A DNA stretch of 42,259 nucleotides from Lutimaribacter degradans. Its GTDB lineage: Bacteria; Pseudomonadota; Alphaproteobacteria; Rhodobacterales; Rhodobacteraceae. The notes below the pieces were generated by a model that was given only the letters and a program-made list of their open reading frames with translations, searched no databases and was not told the origin of the DNA. Position 1 is the first letter of the stretch; each line of letters starts with the position of its first letter. The position numbers and the translations under genes were made by a program. Below, in pieces: positions 33,460-41,887 of the stretch. The DNA is taken from assembly GCF_023703375.1 (NCBI RefSeq), contig NZ_JAMQGO010000017.1, positions 1 through 42,259 on the forward strand, written 5' to 3'.

Positions 33460-33506
33460 CATCATGGGAATGCCTCCGGTTCAGAATTGCGTAGGGGTGC
33501 CCGCAA

Positions 33507-33872
33507 TCAGCGGACGAGGATGCCCGCGGCGAGGAGCGCCGTGTGGGCGGCCGTGATCTCGCCCTCGCTGGGCGTGCCGGCAAAGACGAGGTCGTGGCGG
33601 TTGACGATGGCGGGGCCGCGGAGGACGGCGACGGCCGGCGCATCGCCGCCGCTCGCATCGGCCTTGCCCCAGAGCACGGCGACCGCGGTCTCTGTCCCGT
33701 CGACGGCCGCCGGGTCGTGGGCGGCGTATTTGCCCGAGGCCGTTATTTGGCCCAACACGGTTCCGGGAATGAGCGTGCCGGAGGCGACGGTAATCGTCTC
33801 GCGGGTGTAGTCGCGATGGGCTTCCCAGACGAGGAAGCCGCCGGGATGCGTGGACTCGGAAAGCGTGGTCAT
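33507..33872 (-). CDS. Head decoration protein (lambda gpD/HDPD family)
   Basis: A 121-aa protein with SESTHPGGFLVWEAHRDYTRE at the start and PGTVLGQITASGKYAAHDPAA, the HDPD family signature, then AVLRGPAIVNRHDLVF. It stabilises the expanded capsid. An AAAGGA site precedes the ATG at 33872; the gene starts 6 nt after the protease stop. Confidence 0.9.
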   Translation of the reverse strand: MTTLSESTHPGGFLVWEAHRDYTRETITVASGTLIPGTVLGQITASGKYAAHDPAAVDGTETAVAVLWGKADASGGDAPAVAVLRGPAIVNRHDLVFAGTPSEGEITAAHTALLAAGILVR

Positions 33873-33878
33873 GGTGTC

Positions 33879-34892
33879 TTATCCTTTCAGCTTGAAGGTG
33901 CGGGCGATGACGTCGCCCCAGGGGCGGGTCGTGGCGCTCCGCCCGGGTTGCGGGTGATGGGGCGTGATCTCCGGCGCCGTCTCGGCGCGCGCGTCCAGCA
34001 GCGCGGCGCGCACCGCGTCGAGGCTGGCGTCCTCCTCGAGGAACCGCCCGGCCATCTGCGGCAGAGCCGCGAGGCGGCAGAGATCGACGACGGCCCTCGC
34101 ATGGGCGATGGCCTCGGCGCGGATGGCCGTGGGGTCCGAAGTCGGTTTGATGGAGGCCGTCGCCGCTTCTGCACCGGTTTCATCACCACCAGGATCGTCG
34201 GCTGCGGGCTGCGGTGCGGGATCGGGCGCCGGCGCGACATCGTTGGCGTCTTCAACGATGTCGGGTCGCGTCTCTGCGCTCTCCGGCTCGACGATCTCGA
34301 CCGCCTCCACAAGCTCGGGCGGCGCGTTCCGGAAACGCCCGATATCGAAGCTGGCGGCGATGCGCACGGGCTCCGCCAGCTGCGTGGCGAGCCCTGCGTC
34401 CAGCGCCTCGACGGCCGAGAACCAGGTCTCCGCGGCCATCAGCGCCGCGATCTCGTCCTCAGTCTTGCCGGAGCGTGCCGCGTAGCCGCGCGTCATGCCT
34501 GCGGCGATCTTGTCCAGCGTCCCGGCCATGTCGCGCATGTCCGCCGCCGTGCCCATCACGAGGCCGGCCGGGTCGTGGATCATCAGGAAGGCGTTCTCGG
34601 GCATGACGATCTCGTCGCCGGCCATGGCGATGTAGGAGGCGGCCGAGGCGGCGATGCCGTCGATCCAGACGGTGACCGTGCCGGCATGACGGCTCAGCGC
34701 ATTGTGGATCGCGACGGCATCGAAGACCGAGCCGCCGGGGCTGTTGACCCGCAGGTCGATGGCCGTCTCGTCGGGCAGCGCGCCAAGTTCGGCGAGGAAC
34801 CCCTTGGCCGAGACGCCATAGGCGCCGACCTCGTCATAGATCAGCACCTCCGCGCCGCCCTCGCGGGCGCGGATCGTGTACCAGCTCTTCAT
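33879..34892 (-). CDS. ClpP-type (S14) prohead protease with C-terminal scaffold-like region
   Basis: A 337-aa head maturation protease. The ClpP fold is at residues about 1-185, with IDLRVNSPGGSVFDA, the nucleophile S83 in DGIAASAASYIAMAGD and H106 in FLMIHDP. The remaining 150 residues are acidic and Pro/Ala-rich, as in protease-scaffold fusions where the tail acts as an internal scaffold. The ATG at 34892 follows an AGGAG site. It lies 4 nt after the portal gene. Confidence 0.88.
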   Translation of the reverse strand: MKSWYTIRAREGGAEVLIYDEVGAYGVSAKGFLAELGALPDETAIDLRVNSPGGSVFDAVAIHNALSRHAGTVTVWIDGIAASAASYIAMAGDEIVMPENAFLMIHDPAGLVMGTAADMRDMAGTLDKIAAGMTRGYAARSGKTEDEIAALMAAETWFSAVEALDAGLATQLAEPVRIAASFDIGRFRNAPPELVEAVEIVEPESAETRPDIVEDANDVAPAPDPAPQPAADDPGGDETGAEAATASIKPTSDPTAIRAEAIAHARAVVDLCRLAALPQMAGRFLEEDASLDAVRAALLDARAETAPEITPHHPQPGRSATTRPWGDVIARTFKLKG

Positions 34893-34896
34893 GATG

Positions 34897-36420
34897 TCAC
34901 TCCTGATTGTTGGCGCGGTCCGGTGCCGGCGCATCTTCGCCCATCGTCTGATCGTTGCCGTCGCCGGGGCCCGGCCGCCGCGAAGGTGTCGCCCGCGCGC
35001 CTTGGGTTTCGCCGGGGCTGGTGCGGTAGCGCAGCCCCAGACCCTCGGCACGTTTGGTATCCACCGCGTTCTCCCGGTCGACTTCCTCGACGTCGTAGCC
35101 GGTGGCCTCGACCACCTTGCGCCGCGAGGTGATGCCCGCCTCCATCGCCAGCACCTGCGCCTGGATGTCCTTGAGCGGGTCGACCCAGTCCCACCGGGGC
35201 GGGATCCACTGCACCATCCGCGCGGCCGCCGGGTCGGGCAGATCCAGCCGGCCGGCCAACCGTGCGGTCTCCAGCCAGCGCGCCCAGACGGGCCGGCAGA
35301 GCTGATGGGCGATCACCCCGTGCTGGAGCTGCTGCACCCGCCGGCGGAACTCCACGAGCTCGGCGCGCAGGCTGGAGTAGTTGGCCTGCCGGACATCGCC
35401 GGTGACCAGGTGATAGGGCAGCCCCAGCGAGGCCGAGACGCCGAGCAGCGTCCGGTACTGGAACGCCTCGTAGCTGCTGCCGACATCGGCAGGGCTCGAG
35501 AACTTCACATCCTCGCCGGGCAGCAGCACCTGCATCGTGCCGGGCTCGAGGCTCGCCAGGGCTGCCCCGTCAAGATCGGCCTCCGCCTCGCCCATCATCG
35601 GGTCTTCGGGGGCTGTCTTGGTGATGAAGCCCGCAAACATCGCCGCGGTTTTCTTGCGGTCAAGCTCTGCATCGTCATACTGGTCGAGCAGAAACAGCCG
35701 CACCATGGCCGGGGCGATATGCGGCAGGCCCCGGATTTGTCCTGCGTCTATGGGGCGATAGATGTGCAGGATATCCTCGGCCGACACGCGGACCGTCTCG
35801 GGTACTGCCACCCGCTGATCTGTACTGTCACCCGGATGGCGGCGGCGGAAGTGATAGGCCACCCGCCGCCCAATCGCGTCGAACTCGATCCCGCAACGGA
35901 TGCTGTTGCCGTTGGCCGCTTTTCCCGTCTTCTCGAAGGGCAGCATCTCGGACTGGAGAAGCTGCAGCTGCAGCGGGACCAGCAGCCCGTCCTCGGCCCG
36001 GCGCGGGCGCAGCCGGACGAAGCACTCGCCCGCGACGAACATCTCCCGCGCGACCATGGCCTGCAGCCCGTAGAAGTCACTCAAGCCGTCCGCATCGGCC
36101 TCGTCCGTCCAGGCCAGCCAGAGCTTCTGCACCCTGTCGCGCAGATCCGCATCCGTAATGAGCGAGGACGGTTTGATGCCGTCACCCACGAGGTTGGCGG
36201 CGAAGGCCTCGCAGGCATTGGCCGCATAGCCGTTGGTCACGACCAGCTCGCGGGACCGCGCCAGCAGTCGCGGCCCGCCCCTGGCGACCAGCGCGTTGAT
36301 GTTTTCCAGTGGCGGGTTCCAGCCGCGCAGCCTGCGTTTCGCCATGGCGCCTTCGAGACGCGCACGCACGCTGGAGGGGCCGCCGGCGGGCTGGCGGCGA
36401 AACCGGTCGAACAGCCCCAT
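34897..36420 (-). CDS. Phage portal protein, lambda gpB family
   Basis: A 507-aa portal protein with RGWNPPLENINALVARGGP at the start, NGYAANACEAFAANLVGDGI, YRTLLGVSASLGLPYHLVTGD and NYSSLRAELVEFRRRVQ, all typical of lambda-family portals. It forms the dodecameric DNA gate of the head. It ends with a basic, Pro-rich tail. The start is 3 nt after the gpW-like gene. Confidence 0.93.
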   Translation of the reverse strand: MGLFDRFRRQPAGGPSSVRARLEGAMAKRRLRGWNPPLENINALVARGGPRLLARSRELVVTNGYAANACEAFAANLVGDGIKPSSLITDADLRDRVQKLWLAWTDEADADGLSDFYGLQAMVAREMFVAGECFVRLRPRRAEDGLLVPLQLQLLQSEMLPFEKTGKAANGNSIRCGIEFDAIGRRVAYHFRRRHPGDSTDQRVAVPETVRVSAEDILHIYRPIDAGQIRGLPHIAPAMVRLFLLDQYDDAELDRKKTAAMFAGFITKTAPEDPMMGEAEADLDGAALASLEPGTMQVLLPGEDVKFSSPADVGSSYEAFQYRTLLGVSASLGLPYHLVTGDVRQANYSSLRAELVEFRRRVQQLQHGVIAHQLCRPVWARWLETARLAGRLDLPDPAAARMVQWIPPRWDWVDPLKDIQAQVLAMEAGITSRRKVVEATGYDVEEVDRENAVDTKRAEGLGLRYRTSPGETQGARATPSRRPGPGDGNDQTMGEDAPAPDRANNQE

Positions 36421-36423
36421 GGA

Positions 36424-36639
36424 TCAGAGCCCCTTGTCGGTCGTCACGCGCAGCTGCCGCACGATCCGCCGGCCCTCCGAAGCCGCAATCTCGCGATCGA
36501 GCGCCTCGATCGCCCGGTCGATCTCGGCGACGCTGCGATACTCCACCGTCTTGCCGTCATAGCTGACACGGGCCACGCCCGAGGCACGCTGCGCTGCAAG
36601 CGCGTCGCGGCGCGCGCGAAGGTCAGTGATTGTCGGCAT
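36424..36639 (-). CDS. gpW-like head completion protein
   Basis: A 71-aa protein, LRARRDALAAQRASGVARVSY then a turn and EIDRAIEALDREIAASEG, matching the small gpW/head-tail joining family placed before the portal gene in lambda-like phages. Length matches lambda gpW (68 aa). Confidence 0.82.
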   Translation of the reverse strand: MPTITDLRARRDALAAQRASGVARVSYDGKTVEYRSVAEIDRAIEALDREIAASEGRRIVRQLRVTTDKGL

Positions 36640-36686
36640 GCCACACGCCTTCTATGCTTGGGACAACGTTACCGCCCGGAGGCCCC

Positions 36687-37301
36687 ATGTCCGAACCTGT
36701 CGCCCGTCTGCTGATCGAGCTCAAGGACATCACCCCACGTATCTGGCGGCGGGTGGATGTGAGGCTGACGACCAACCTCAGGGCGCTCCATGATCTGATC
36801 CAGACGGTCATGCCATGGGAGAGCTATCACCTTTACGAATTTGCCGTCGGAGACAGGATCTACGGCGAGCCCGATCCCGAGGACGCATTCTGGGATCGCA
36901 AGGTCTATCAGGCGAAATCCCTTCGGCTCTCGATGCTGATCAACCGCGGGATCACGGAGTTTCTGTACACTTACGATTTCGGCGACGACTGGCGCCATCG
37001 CATCGTGATCGAGGGCGTCTCGGATGCCGAGTCGGGTCTGGACTATCCGATCTTCCTCGGTGGTGAACGCCGCGCCCCGCCCGAGGACGTGGGAGGCCCG
37101 TCCGGCTTCATGGAGTTCGTCGAGGCAATCTCGAAGCGTAGCCATCCGCAGCATAAGGACATGGTGTGCTGGTACGGCGGCCCGTTCCATCCGACCGATT
37201 TCGACGAAGCCGATATCGCACAACGCGTCCGCGAAATCGCTGCAAGGCGCAAGGCAGCATACGAGGCCTTCCAGCGGAGTCGTGCGATGCGGCAACCCTG
37301 A
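36687..37301 (+). CDS. Plasmid pRiA4b ORF-3 family protein (plus-strand cargo)
   Basis: A 204-aa protein with the family signature RLLIELKDITPRIWRRVDV at the start, HDLIQTVMPWESYHLYEF and YTYDFGDDWRHRIVIE. The family is widespread on plasmids, transposons and phages, with no known activity. A GGAGG site precedes the ATG at 36687. It lies opposite to the phage genes between the gpW-like and DUF1989 genes, with only 47 bp to the gpW start for its promoter. Confidence 0.85.
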   Translation: MSEPVARLLIELKDITPRIWRRVDVRLTTNLRALHDLIQTVMPWESYHLYEFAVGDRIYGEPDPEDAFWDRKVYQAKSLRLSMLINRGITEFLYTYDFGDDWRHRIVIEGVSDAESGLDYPIFLGGERRAPPEDVGGPSGFMEFVEAISKRSHPQHKDMVCWYGGPFHPTDFDEADIAQRVREIAARRKAAYEAFQRSRAMRQP

Positions 37302-37341
37302 GCAACCGCGCTCGGAGGCAGTGGTCGCGCAGGCCCTTTAG

Positions 37342-37959
37342 TCAGCCCTCCCTGGGCAGGATGCGATAGTGCGCCTCGGTCGGCTGGCAGGCCGCGCCAT
37401 TGATCGGAAGAATGTCCTGCGGACAGGCCGACATTGCCACCACGCAATCCATTCGCGCCCGCAGGGTGACGTAGTCGCCGGGTCGGGACAAAGGCTCTCC
37501 CCAGCTGGTGGTTCCGTCTTCCGCCACGGGGATGTTCATCCACAGGTTCAGCGGGCTCGGACATTCGAAGATTTCGATACCGATCCGTCGCATGGCAGCG
37601 AACAGGTTGTCGGTGCAATTGTCATGATAGTCCTCGCACCCCAACAGCCCGTAGCGGTAATCGTCACAGGCCGCGATCAACGTGTCGTGCCAACCGGGCG
37701 ACGTGTCCTTCTCCATGATCATGATCGGGCGACGACGGTTGGTGACCAGCGGATCGCCTTGACCGGGCCACATCTTACCCAGTGTGGCCCGCATGTGTTC
37801 GTTCGACAGAAATTCCGTCGGATCCTCTGCGCTGAACGCCCAGGTATCGACAACCTGTGCGCCATGGGTGTTCACGATCTGGATGGCCTCACCAGCGCCG
37901 AGGCGCACGGCCCGCCCCTTGCGGGCAGGTATGGTGAACAGTTCCGGTTCTCCAGACAT
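37342..37959 (-). CDS. DUF1989 / urea carboxylase-associated family protein
   Basis: A 205-aa protein of the DUF1989 family, usually found as a pair next to urea carboxylase genes or alone in Rhodobacterales. Motifs: GEAIQIVNTHGAQVVDTWAF, EHMRATLGKMWPGQGD, and the conserved YHDNCTDN and CPQDILPINGA. Metal binding is known for family structures; the reaction is unclear. A GGGGAG site precedes the ATG at 37959. It sits between terminase and head genes, in the same direction, where no phage needs it, so it is a metabolic cargo gene. Confidence 0.85.
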   Translation of the reverse strand: MSGEPELFTIPARKGRAVRLGAGEAIQIVNTHGAQVVDTWAFSAEDPTEFLSNEHMRATLGKMWPGQGDPLVTNRRRPIMIMEKDTSPGWHDTLIAACDDYRYGLLGCEDYHDNCTDNLFAAMRRIGIEIFECPSPLNLWMNIPVAEDGTTSWGEPLSRPGDYVTLRARMDCVVAMSACPQDILPINGAACQPTEAHYRILPREG

Positions 37960-38046
37960 TGGCGGCTCCCCATTCAATTGGCAGATTGATCCAATCAGCT
38001 TTGTAGCGCTTGAGCAAGGTGATTGACCGAACAGCGCAAGCGCCTC

Positions 38047-40038
38047 TCACTTCATGTATCGCGAGTGCACCGTGCGCCGCCGCGGCGCCGAGCGGGATGC
38101 GGGCTTGGCCGACGCCTCAGCGTCTGACCTCGCCATTTCCACCGCAAAAGACCGTTCAAGGTCCTGCCACCGAGCCTCCGGCCATCGGTCTGCCCCGAGA
38201 ATCCAGGCGGCGGCGCGCGCATAGACCCGGCAATCCAGTGCCTCGTTGCGCTCGCGCAGCTTCTGCCATTCGAGCCGGGCGAAGCCGCGCCTGGTGCGCA
38301 CCGTGACCAGTTGCTCGGCCGTCAGCTGTTTCAGCCACTCAGTATCGGCCCAGGCAGGCAGATGGACCGTTCCCGGCGGGAACGACGCACCGGCCGTGAT
38401 CTCTTCCGGCGCTGGCCGCACCTGACGCAGGAAGCGATAGGTCTCGGTTTTGAAGGTGGACGTGGCAACCGTCCAGAGCCGCGCGCCACGGCGCAGCCTT
38501 CTACCCGCGATGGTCGCGTCGACATAGGTCGGGCCGGTGACCGGGCTCGTGCGGTTGAACCCCTCGACGCCTTTGACCGGAGCCACTGGCCCGAAGCCGA
38601 CCTGTCGCGACCAGGCATAGACAGCGCTGGTCTCATAGCCGGTATCGATCGCCAGCCGTGCCAATGTCATCGGCTGACCGGAAGCGTGCTCCCATGTCTG
38701 GCCAAGCAAATTGGTCAACTGCTGCCAGCAAGCCGGATCGCCGGGCCCGCCTTCGATGACGACATGATCGACCAGCCAGCTTTCCAGACCTCGGCCCCAG
38801 GCCCAGACATCGACCTCGATCCGATCCTTTTGGACATCGGCCCCGGCGGTCAGGAACAACCCGCCCGCGGCAACGGTCCCGGCCGGCCAGTCCTCGCGCC
38901 GGTCGGCCAAATGCTGCCAGTCCGGCGCGTCGCCACTTTCAACCCAGGTCTCGCCAAGGATCGTGTTGCGAAACGCCTTGATCGCCTCGTCCGATCCTTG
39001 GGCGGCCTCCCAAGCCCGCACAATCCGCTCCCAACTGAACCAGCCGATCGGCGAATAGAACGCCGAAAGGTGATAACCGACGGTATTGGGATCAGCCGCC
39101 GTGGCGGTCGCGCGCCATTCGCCAGTCTCCAGCATCGCCGTCTTGTGATGCTCCGCGATGGGCTTTTCGCAGCCCTCGCAGAGATACTCGGCCGTCTCGG
39201 GGCGGCCCTTTTCCCAGCGCAGCCGGTCGAACTTCAGCCACTGCATGGCGCCGCAATGCGGGCACGGCACGAAGAAGCGCCGCTGGTCGGAGGCCTCGAA
39301 CTCCCGCTCGATCCGGCTGAGCCCGCGGATCGTCGGGGTCGAGACGAGGAACACCTTGCGCCGGTGCGCGAAGGTCAGCGACCGGGCTTCGGCCAGCGTG
39401 ACCGGATCGCCTTCCTCGTCGGCCGAGGCCGGATAGGCGTCGACCTCGTCGAGGAAGATGTACCGCGCCGGGGTGGACCGCAGCCCGACCGCCGAGTTCG
39501 CGCCGGTCATGATCAGGATGCCGCCCGCGAACTCCTTGGACAGCATCGTGTTGCCGGCATCGCGCGAGCGCGCCGGCTTGATCCGCTCCCGCAGCTCCGG
39601 GCTTTCCTCGATCAGCGGGTCGATCCGCTGGCGCGAATTGCGCTTGGCCAGTTCCACCGTCGGCTGGACCGCGAGCATCGGCCCCGGCGCCTGATGGATG
39701 ACGAACCCGATCCAGTTGTTCCCGGCCTCGGTCGCGCCGACCTGTGCGGCCTTCATGAACACGATCCGCTGGGTCGGATCGCCGGGCGAGAGCCGGTCCA
39801 TGATCTCGCCCATGTAGGGTGTGCGCAGCGTGCGATACTGCCCGGGTTCGGCCGAGGCGCGCGACGACAGCTTGCGGTGCCGGTCGGCCCATTCCGACAC
39901 CGTCAGGTCCGGGTCGGGCCGCAGCCCGGCGAGCCACGCCCGCAGAACATCCTGCGCCCCGTCGAAGGCCAGCGCGTCCGCGTTCTCAGCGGAGATCGGG
40001 CTGGATCTCGGCGAGGTCGTCGAGCTGGGATCGGACAT
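38047..40038 (-). CDS. Phage terminase large subunit, gpA family
   Basis: A 663-aa packaging motor. The ATPase has a Walker A-like KAAQVGATE (residues 96-104) and Walker B IFLDE (194-198). A zinc-binding insert has C259/C262 and C287/C290. The nuclease half contains TAGADVQKDRIEVDVWAWG and AIDTGYETSAVY. The C-terminus ends with basic residues. It overlaps the small subunit gene by 53 nt. All key regions are intact. Confidence 0.93.
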   Translation of the reverse strand: MSDPSSTTSPRSSPISAENADALAFDGAQDVLRAWLAGLRPDPDLTVSEWADRHRKLSSRASAEPGQYRTLRTPYMGEIMDRLSPGDPTQRIVFMKAAQVGATEAGNNWIGFVIHQAPGPMLAVQPTVELAKRNSRQRIDPLIEESPELRERIKPARSRDAGNTMLSKEFAGGILIMTGANSAVGLRSTPARYIFLDEVDAYPASADEEGDPVTLAEARSLTFAHRRKVFLVSTPTIRGLSRIEREFEASDQRRFFVPCPHCGAMQWLKFDRLRWEKGRPETAEYLCEGCEKPIAEHHKTAMLETGEWRATATAADPNTVGYHLSAFYSPIGWFSWERIVRAWEAAQGSDEAIKAFRNTILGETWVESGDAPDWQHLADRREDWPAGTVAAGGLFLTAGADVQKDRIEVDVWAWGRGLESWLVDHVVIEGGPGDPACWQQLTNLLGQTWEHASGQPMTLARLAIDTGYETSAVYAWSRQVGFGPVAPVKGVEGFNRTSPVTGPTYVDATIAGRRLRRGARLWTVATSTFKTETYRFLRQVRPAPEEITAGASFPPGTVHLPAWADTEWLKQLTAEQLVTVRTRRGFARLEWQKLRERNEALDCRVYARAAAWILGADRWPEARWQDLERSFAVEMARSDAEASAKPASRSAPRRRTVHSRYMK

Positions 40039-40582
40039 GCTTCTCCAGAGCCTTTTGCATCGCGGCGGGCTCGACGACGATTTCCTGGCCTGAAGCTTCG
40101 CTGCATGAGGCCGAGAGATCGGCCGCCATGAGCGCCGCCACCCGGGCGGGCCAGTTCACCCAGACATCGCGCTCCTGCCGCGCGAGCCGGAACACCAGCG
40201 CCAGCGTGCGGCCGCGGTCGATCAGCTCGCCCTTGAGCTTTTGCAGCCGGATGCGCCGCTCCTGCGCTTTCAGCACCTCGTTCGCGGTCTTGGCCTGCAG
40301 GAAGGTAGTGCCGCCGCCCGTGGCCGGCGCGGCCAGGCCCTGTTCCTTCAACGTGTCGCCCACGGCCGAGACCGCCGCCTCCGGGACAGACTTGAGCTTC
40401 GGCTTTGGTGCCTTGCGGGTTTTCGACGGGTCGGTCGCTTCAGCACGCAGCGCATCGCTGGCCACCGCGTCGATGCTGCCATCGGGATGCAGAACCAGCC
40501 GCCCTGTGCCCTTGGCCTTCTGGACCGCCCCGCGCGATAGCCCGACGCGGGCGGCATACTGGCGCTCGCTCAGACCCTCCAC
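39986..40582 (-). CDS. Phage terminase small subunit (probable)
   Basis: A 198-aa protein starting with GTG and a GGAG site 8 nt upstream. The N-terminal helix-turn-helix (LSERQYAARVGLSRGAVQKAKGTGR) resembles Nu1-type packaging-site binding domains, and a helical C-terminal part (LKAQERRIRLQKLKGELIDRG) should bind the large subunit. Its overlap with the large subunit gene supports the assignment. Confidence 0.82.
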   Translation of the reverse strand: MEGLSERQYAARVGLSRGAVQKAKGTGRLVLHPDGSIDAVASDALRAEATDPSKTRKAPKPKLKSVPEAAVSAVGDTLKEQGLAAPATGGGTTFLQAKTANEVLKAQERRIRLQKLKGELIDRGRTLALVFRLARQERDVWVNWPARVAALMAADLSASCSEASGQEIVVEPAAMQKALEKHVRSQLDDLAEIQPDLR

Positions 40583-40695
40583 GACACGCTCCGATTATCA
40601 TTACAAATCATGTGCTTATGTTGTTGATAAGCCTCCGCGCCAGAGCGAACCTGGTCTCAAGAAAACGATGCAACTCAGCATACGGAGCCACCGCG
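40583..40695. promoter_or_regulatory. AT-rich divergent control region of the late operon
   Basis: This 113-bp gap separates the terminase small subunit (minus) from a small plus-strand gene. It is the only place where a promoter for the whole late operon is expected. It is AT-rich in its left half and contains TTATCA (40595-40600) and TGATAA (40625-40630) as an inverted pair with a 24-bp spacer. No clear -35/-10 was picked out. Confidence 0.45.
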
Positions 40696-40968
40696 ATGAC
40701 CAGTCGCTTGAACACGATCACCACGCCCCGCCACCAACTGCGCGCCGAGAAGGCGCGGCGCAACCGGGAGGCGGCCCTGAACGCCTTCATCAGCAAGAAG
40801 GCCGAGATCGACGAGAGGCTCGCCCGCCTGCAGGCGCTCAGCGACGACCACTTCAACGCCCACCCCGACGAAGTGAACTGGGGCCATGTCGGCACCCTCG
40901 AGCACTACGCCAACCTGCTGAAGCGCATCACCGACAGCGCCTTCGGCGAGGGCGAATACGCAGAGTGA
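40696..40968 (+). CDS. Small conserved phage-associated helical protein (unknown)
   Basis: A 90-aa basic helical protein (RAEKARRNREAALNAFISKKAEIDERLARL; second half acidic, HPDEVNWGHVGTLEHYANLL). A GGAG site lies 8 nt before the ATG at 40696. It looks like a small nucleic-acid or protein-binding factor. I have seen similar proteins near terminases of Rhodobacterales phages but no function is known. Confidence 0.65.
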   Translation: MTSRLNTITTPRHQLRAEKARRNREAALNAFISKKAEIDERLARLQALSDDHFNAHPDEVNWGHVGTLEHYANLLKRITDSAFGEGEYAE

Positions 40969-40982
40969 CAGGAGCGCACATC

Positions 40983-41201
40983 ATGGAAACCAGCACCATC
41001 CGCATCACCATCCGCGACCTGAACGACCCTTGGGATGTCAGCCGCATCCCCGCCGTTCTCGACGACATCGAGACCGCACTCCGCGAGGAGGCGGACATTC
41101 CCGCGCGCCTTACCGCCGACAGCATGACCATCGCCATCGACGTGGCGACGGATCGACTGCCCGCCGCCGCCACGGCGCTGCGCGACCTCGGGTTGATCTG
41201 A
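40983..41201 (+). CDS. Small acidic protein of unknown function
   Basis: A 72-aa protein, METSTIRITIRDLNDPWDV followed by IPAVLDDIETALREEAD and TADSMTIAIDVATDRL. It lies 14 nt after the previous gene, with an AGGAG site, so the two form an operon. Alternating beta strands and one helix suggest a small ferredoxin-like fold. No family recognised. Confidence 0.6.
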   Translation: METSTIRITIRDLNDPWDVSRIPAVLDDIETALREEADIPARLTADSMTIAIDVATDRLPAAATALRDLGLI

Positions 41202-41296
41202 CCTCGAGCCACCGCCCGAACTCCGGCCGCGCGCCCTGCGCGGCTTGGGGTCGTAGAAGATCGCGACGGTCGCGGTTCGAACACGGAGACGACCCC

Positions 41297-41878
41297 ATGA
41301 CCAAGCCTTCCGACACGCAAGCGATCATCCTCAGCGCCGCTGCGCAGCGCGGCGATCACAACGTCCTGCCGCTTCCCGGTTCGCTCCGCGGCGGCGCCGC
41401 CGCCAAGGTGGTTGGCGCGCTGCTGAAGCGCGGGCTGATCGCCGAAACCACGACCGACAGCCAGACCAAGGCGGACGCGGCCTACAACCGCATCTGGCGC
41501 AACGACGAGGACGGCTGCGCCATCCTCCTGCACATCACCGACGCGGGCCTCGCCGCCATCGGCGTCCAGCCAGAAGCCGGCGACAGCGCGTCCACGGGCG
41601 CCGATGAGGCGCCGAGTGCGGAGGCCCCGCAGGACGCTCCCGCCGAGGCCGATCCCGCCCCCAAGGCGCGCACACCGCGCGAGGGCACGAAGCAGGCGAA
41701 ACTGATCGAGATGCTCCGCGCCGAGGGCGGCGCGACCATCGACGAGATCGTCGAAGCCACGGGATGGCAAGCTCACACGGTGAGAGGCGCCATGTCCGGC
41801 GCGCTCAAGAAGAAGTTGGGCCTGACGATCACCTTCGAGAAGATCGAGGGGCGCGGCAGGACTTACAAACTGGCGTAG
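41297..41878 (+). CDS. DUF3489 domain protein
   Basis: A 193-aa protein in two parts. The N-terminal 75 residues look like a winged-helix (TQAIILSAAAQRGDHNVLPLP; VVGALLKRGLIAE). After an Ala/Pro-rich linker comes the DUF3489 domain (GTKQAKLIEMLRAEGGATIDEI; TGWQAHTVRGAMSGALKKKLGL), a second winged-helix. It is probably a DNA-binding regulator. GGAG site before the ATG at 41297. A hairpin follows the stop. Confidence 0.85.
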   Translation: MTKPSDTQAIILSAAAQRGDHNVLPLPGSLRGGAAAKVVGALLKRGLIAETTTDSQTKADAAYNRIWRNDEDGCAILLHITDAGLAAIGVQPEAGDSASTGADEAPSAEAPQDAPAEADPAPKARTPREGTKQAKLIEMLRAEGGATIDEIVEATGWQAHTVRGAMSGALKKKLGLTITFEKIEGRGRTYKLA

Positions 41879-41887
41879 GGTTAACTG

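Larger units (their letters stand above)
32090..33461 (-). mobile_element. IS110-family element, IS1111-type (ends inferred)
   Basis: The transposase (32355-33377) is flanked by a perfect 14-bp inverted repeat (32092-32105 and 33446-33459), which I take as the subterminal repeats of an IS1111-group element of about 1.37 kb. The non-coding part after the transposase (about 265 nt) is longer than the one before it (about 84 nt), as in the IS1111 group, where the guide (bridge/seek) RNA is encoded downstream of the transposase. The element separates capsid and decoration genes. Exact ends cannot be fixed by eye. Confidence 0.6.
13999..40582 (-). mobile_element. Prophage morphogenesis and lysis region (lambda-like siphophage, incomplete)
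   Basis: Packaging, head, tail and lysis genes run in one direction in canonical siphophage order, from terminase small subunit (40582) to Rz1 (13999). Integrase, excisionase, repressor, replication and antirepressor genes are absent from the window. The head module is broken by an IS110-type element, and plus-strand cargo genes interrupt the operon at several junctions. I found no attachment-site repeat or tRNA. It is either a defective prophage, one whose early region lies outside the window, or a domesticated particle-forming element. Confidence 0.85.
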
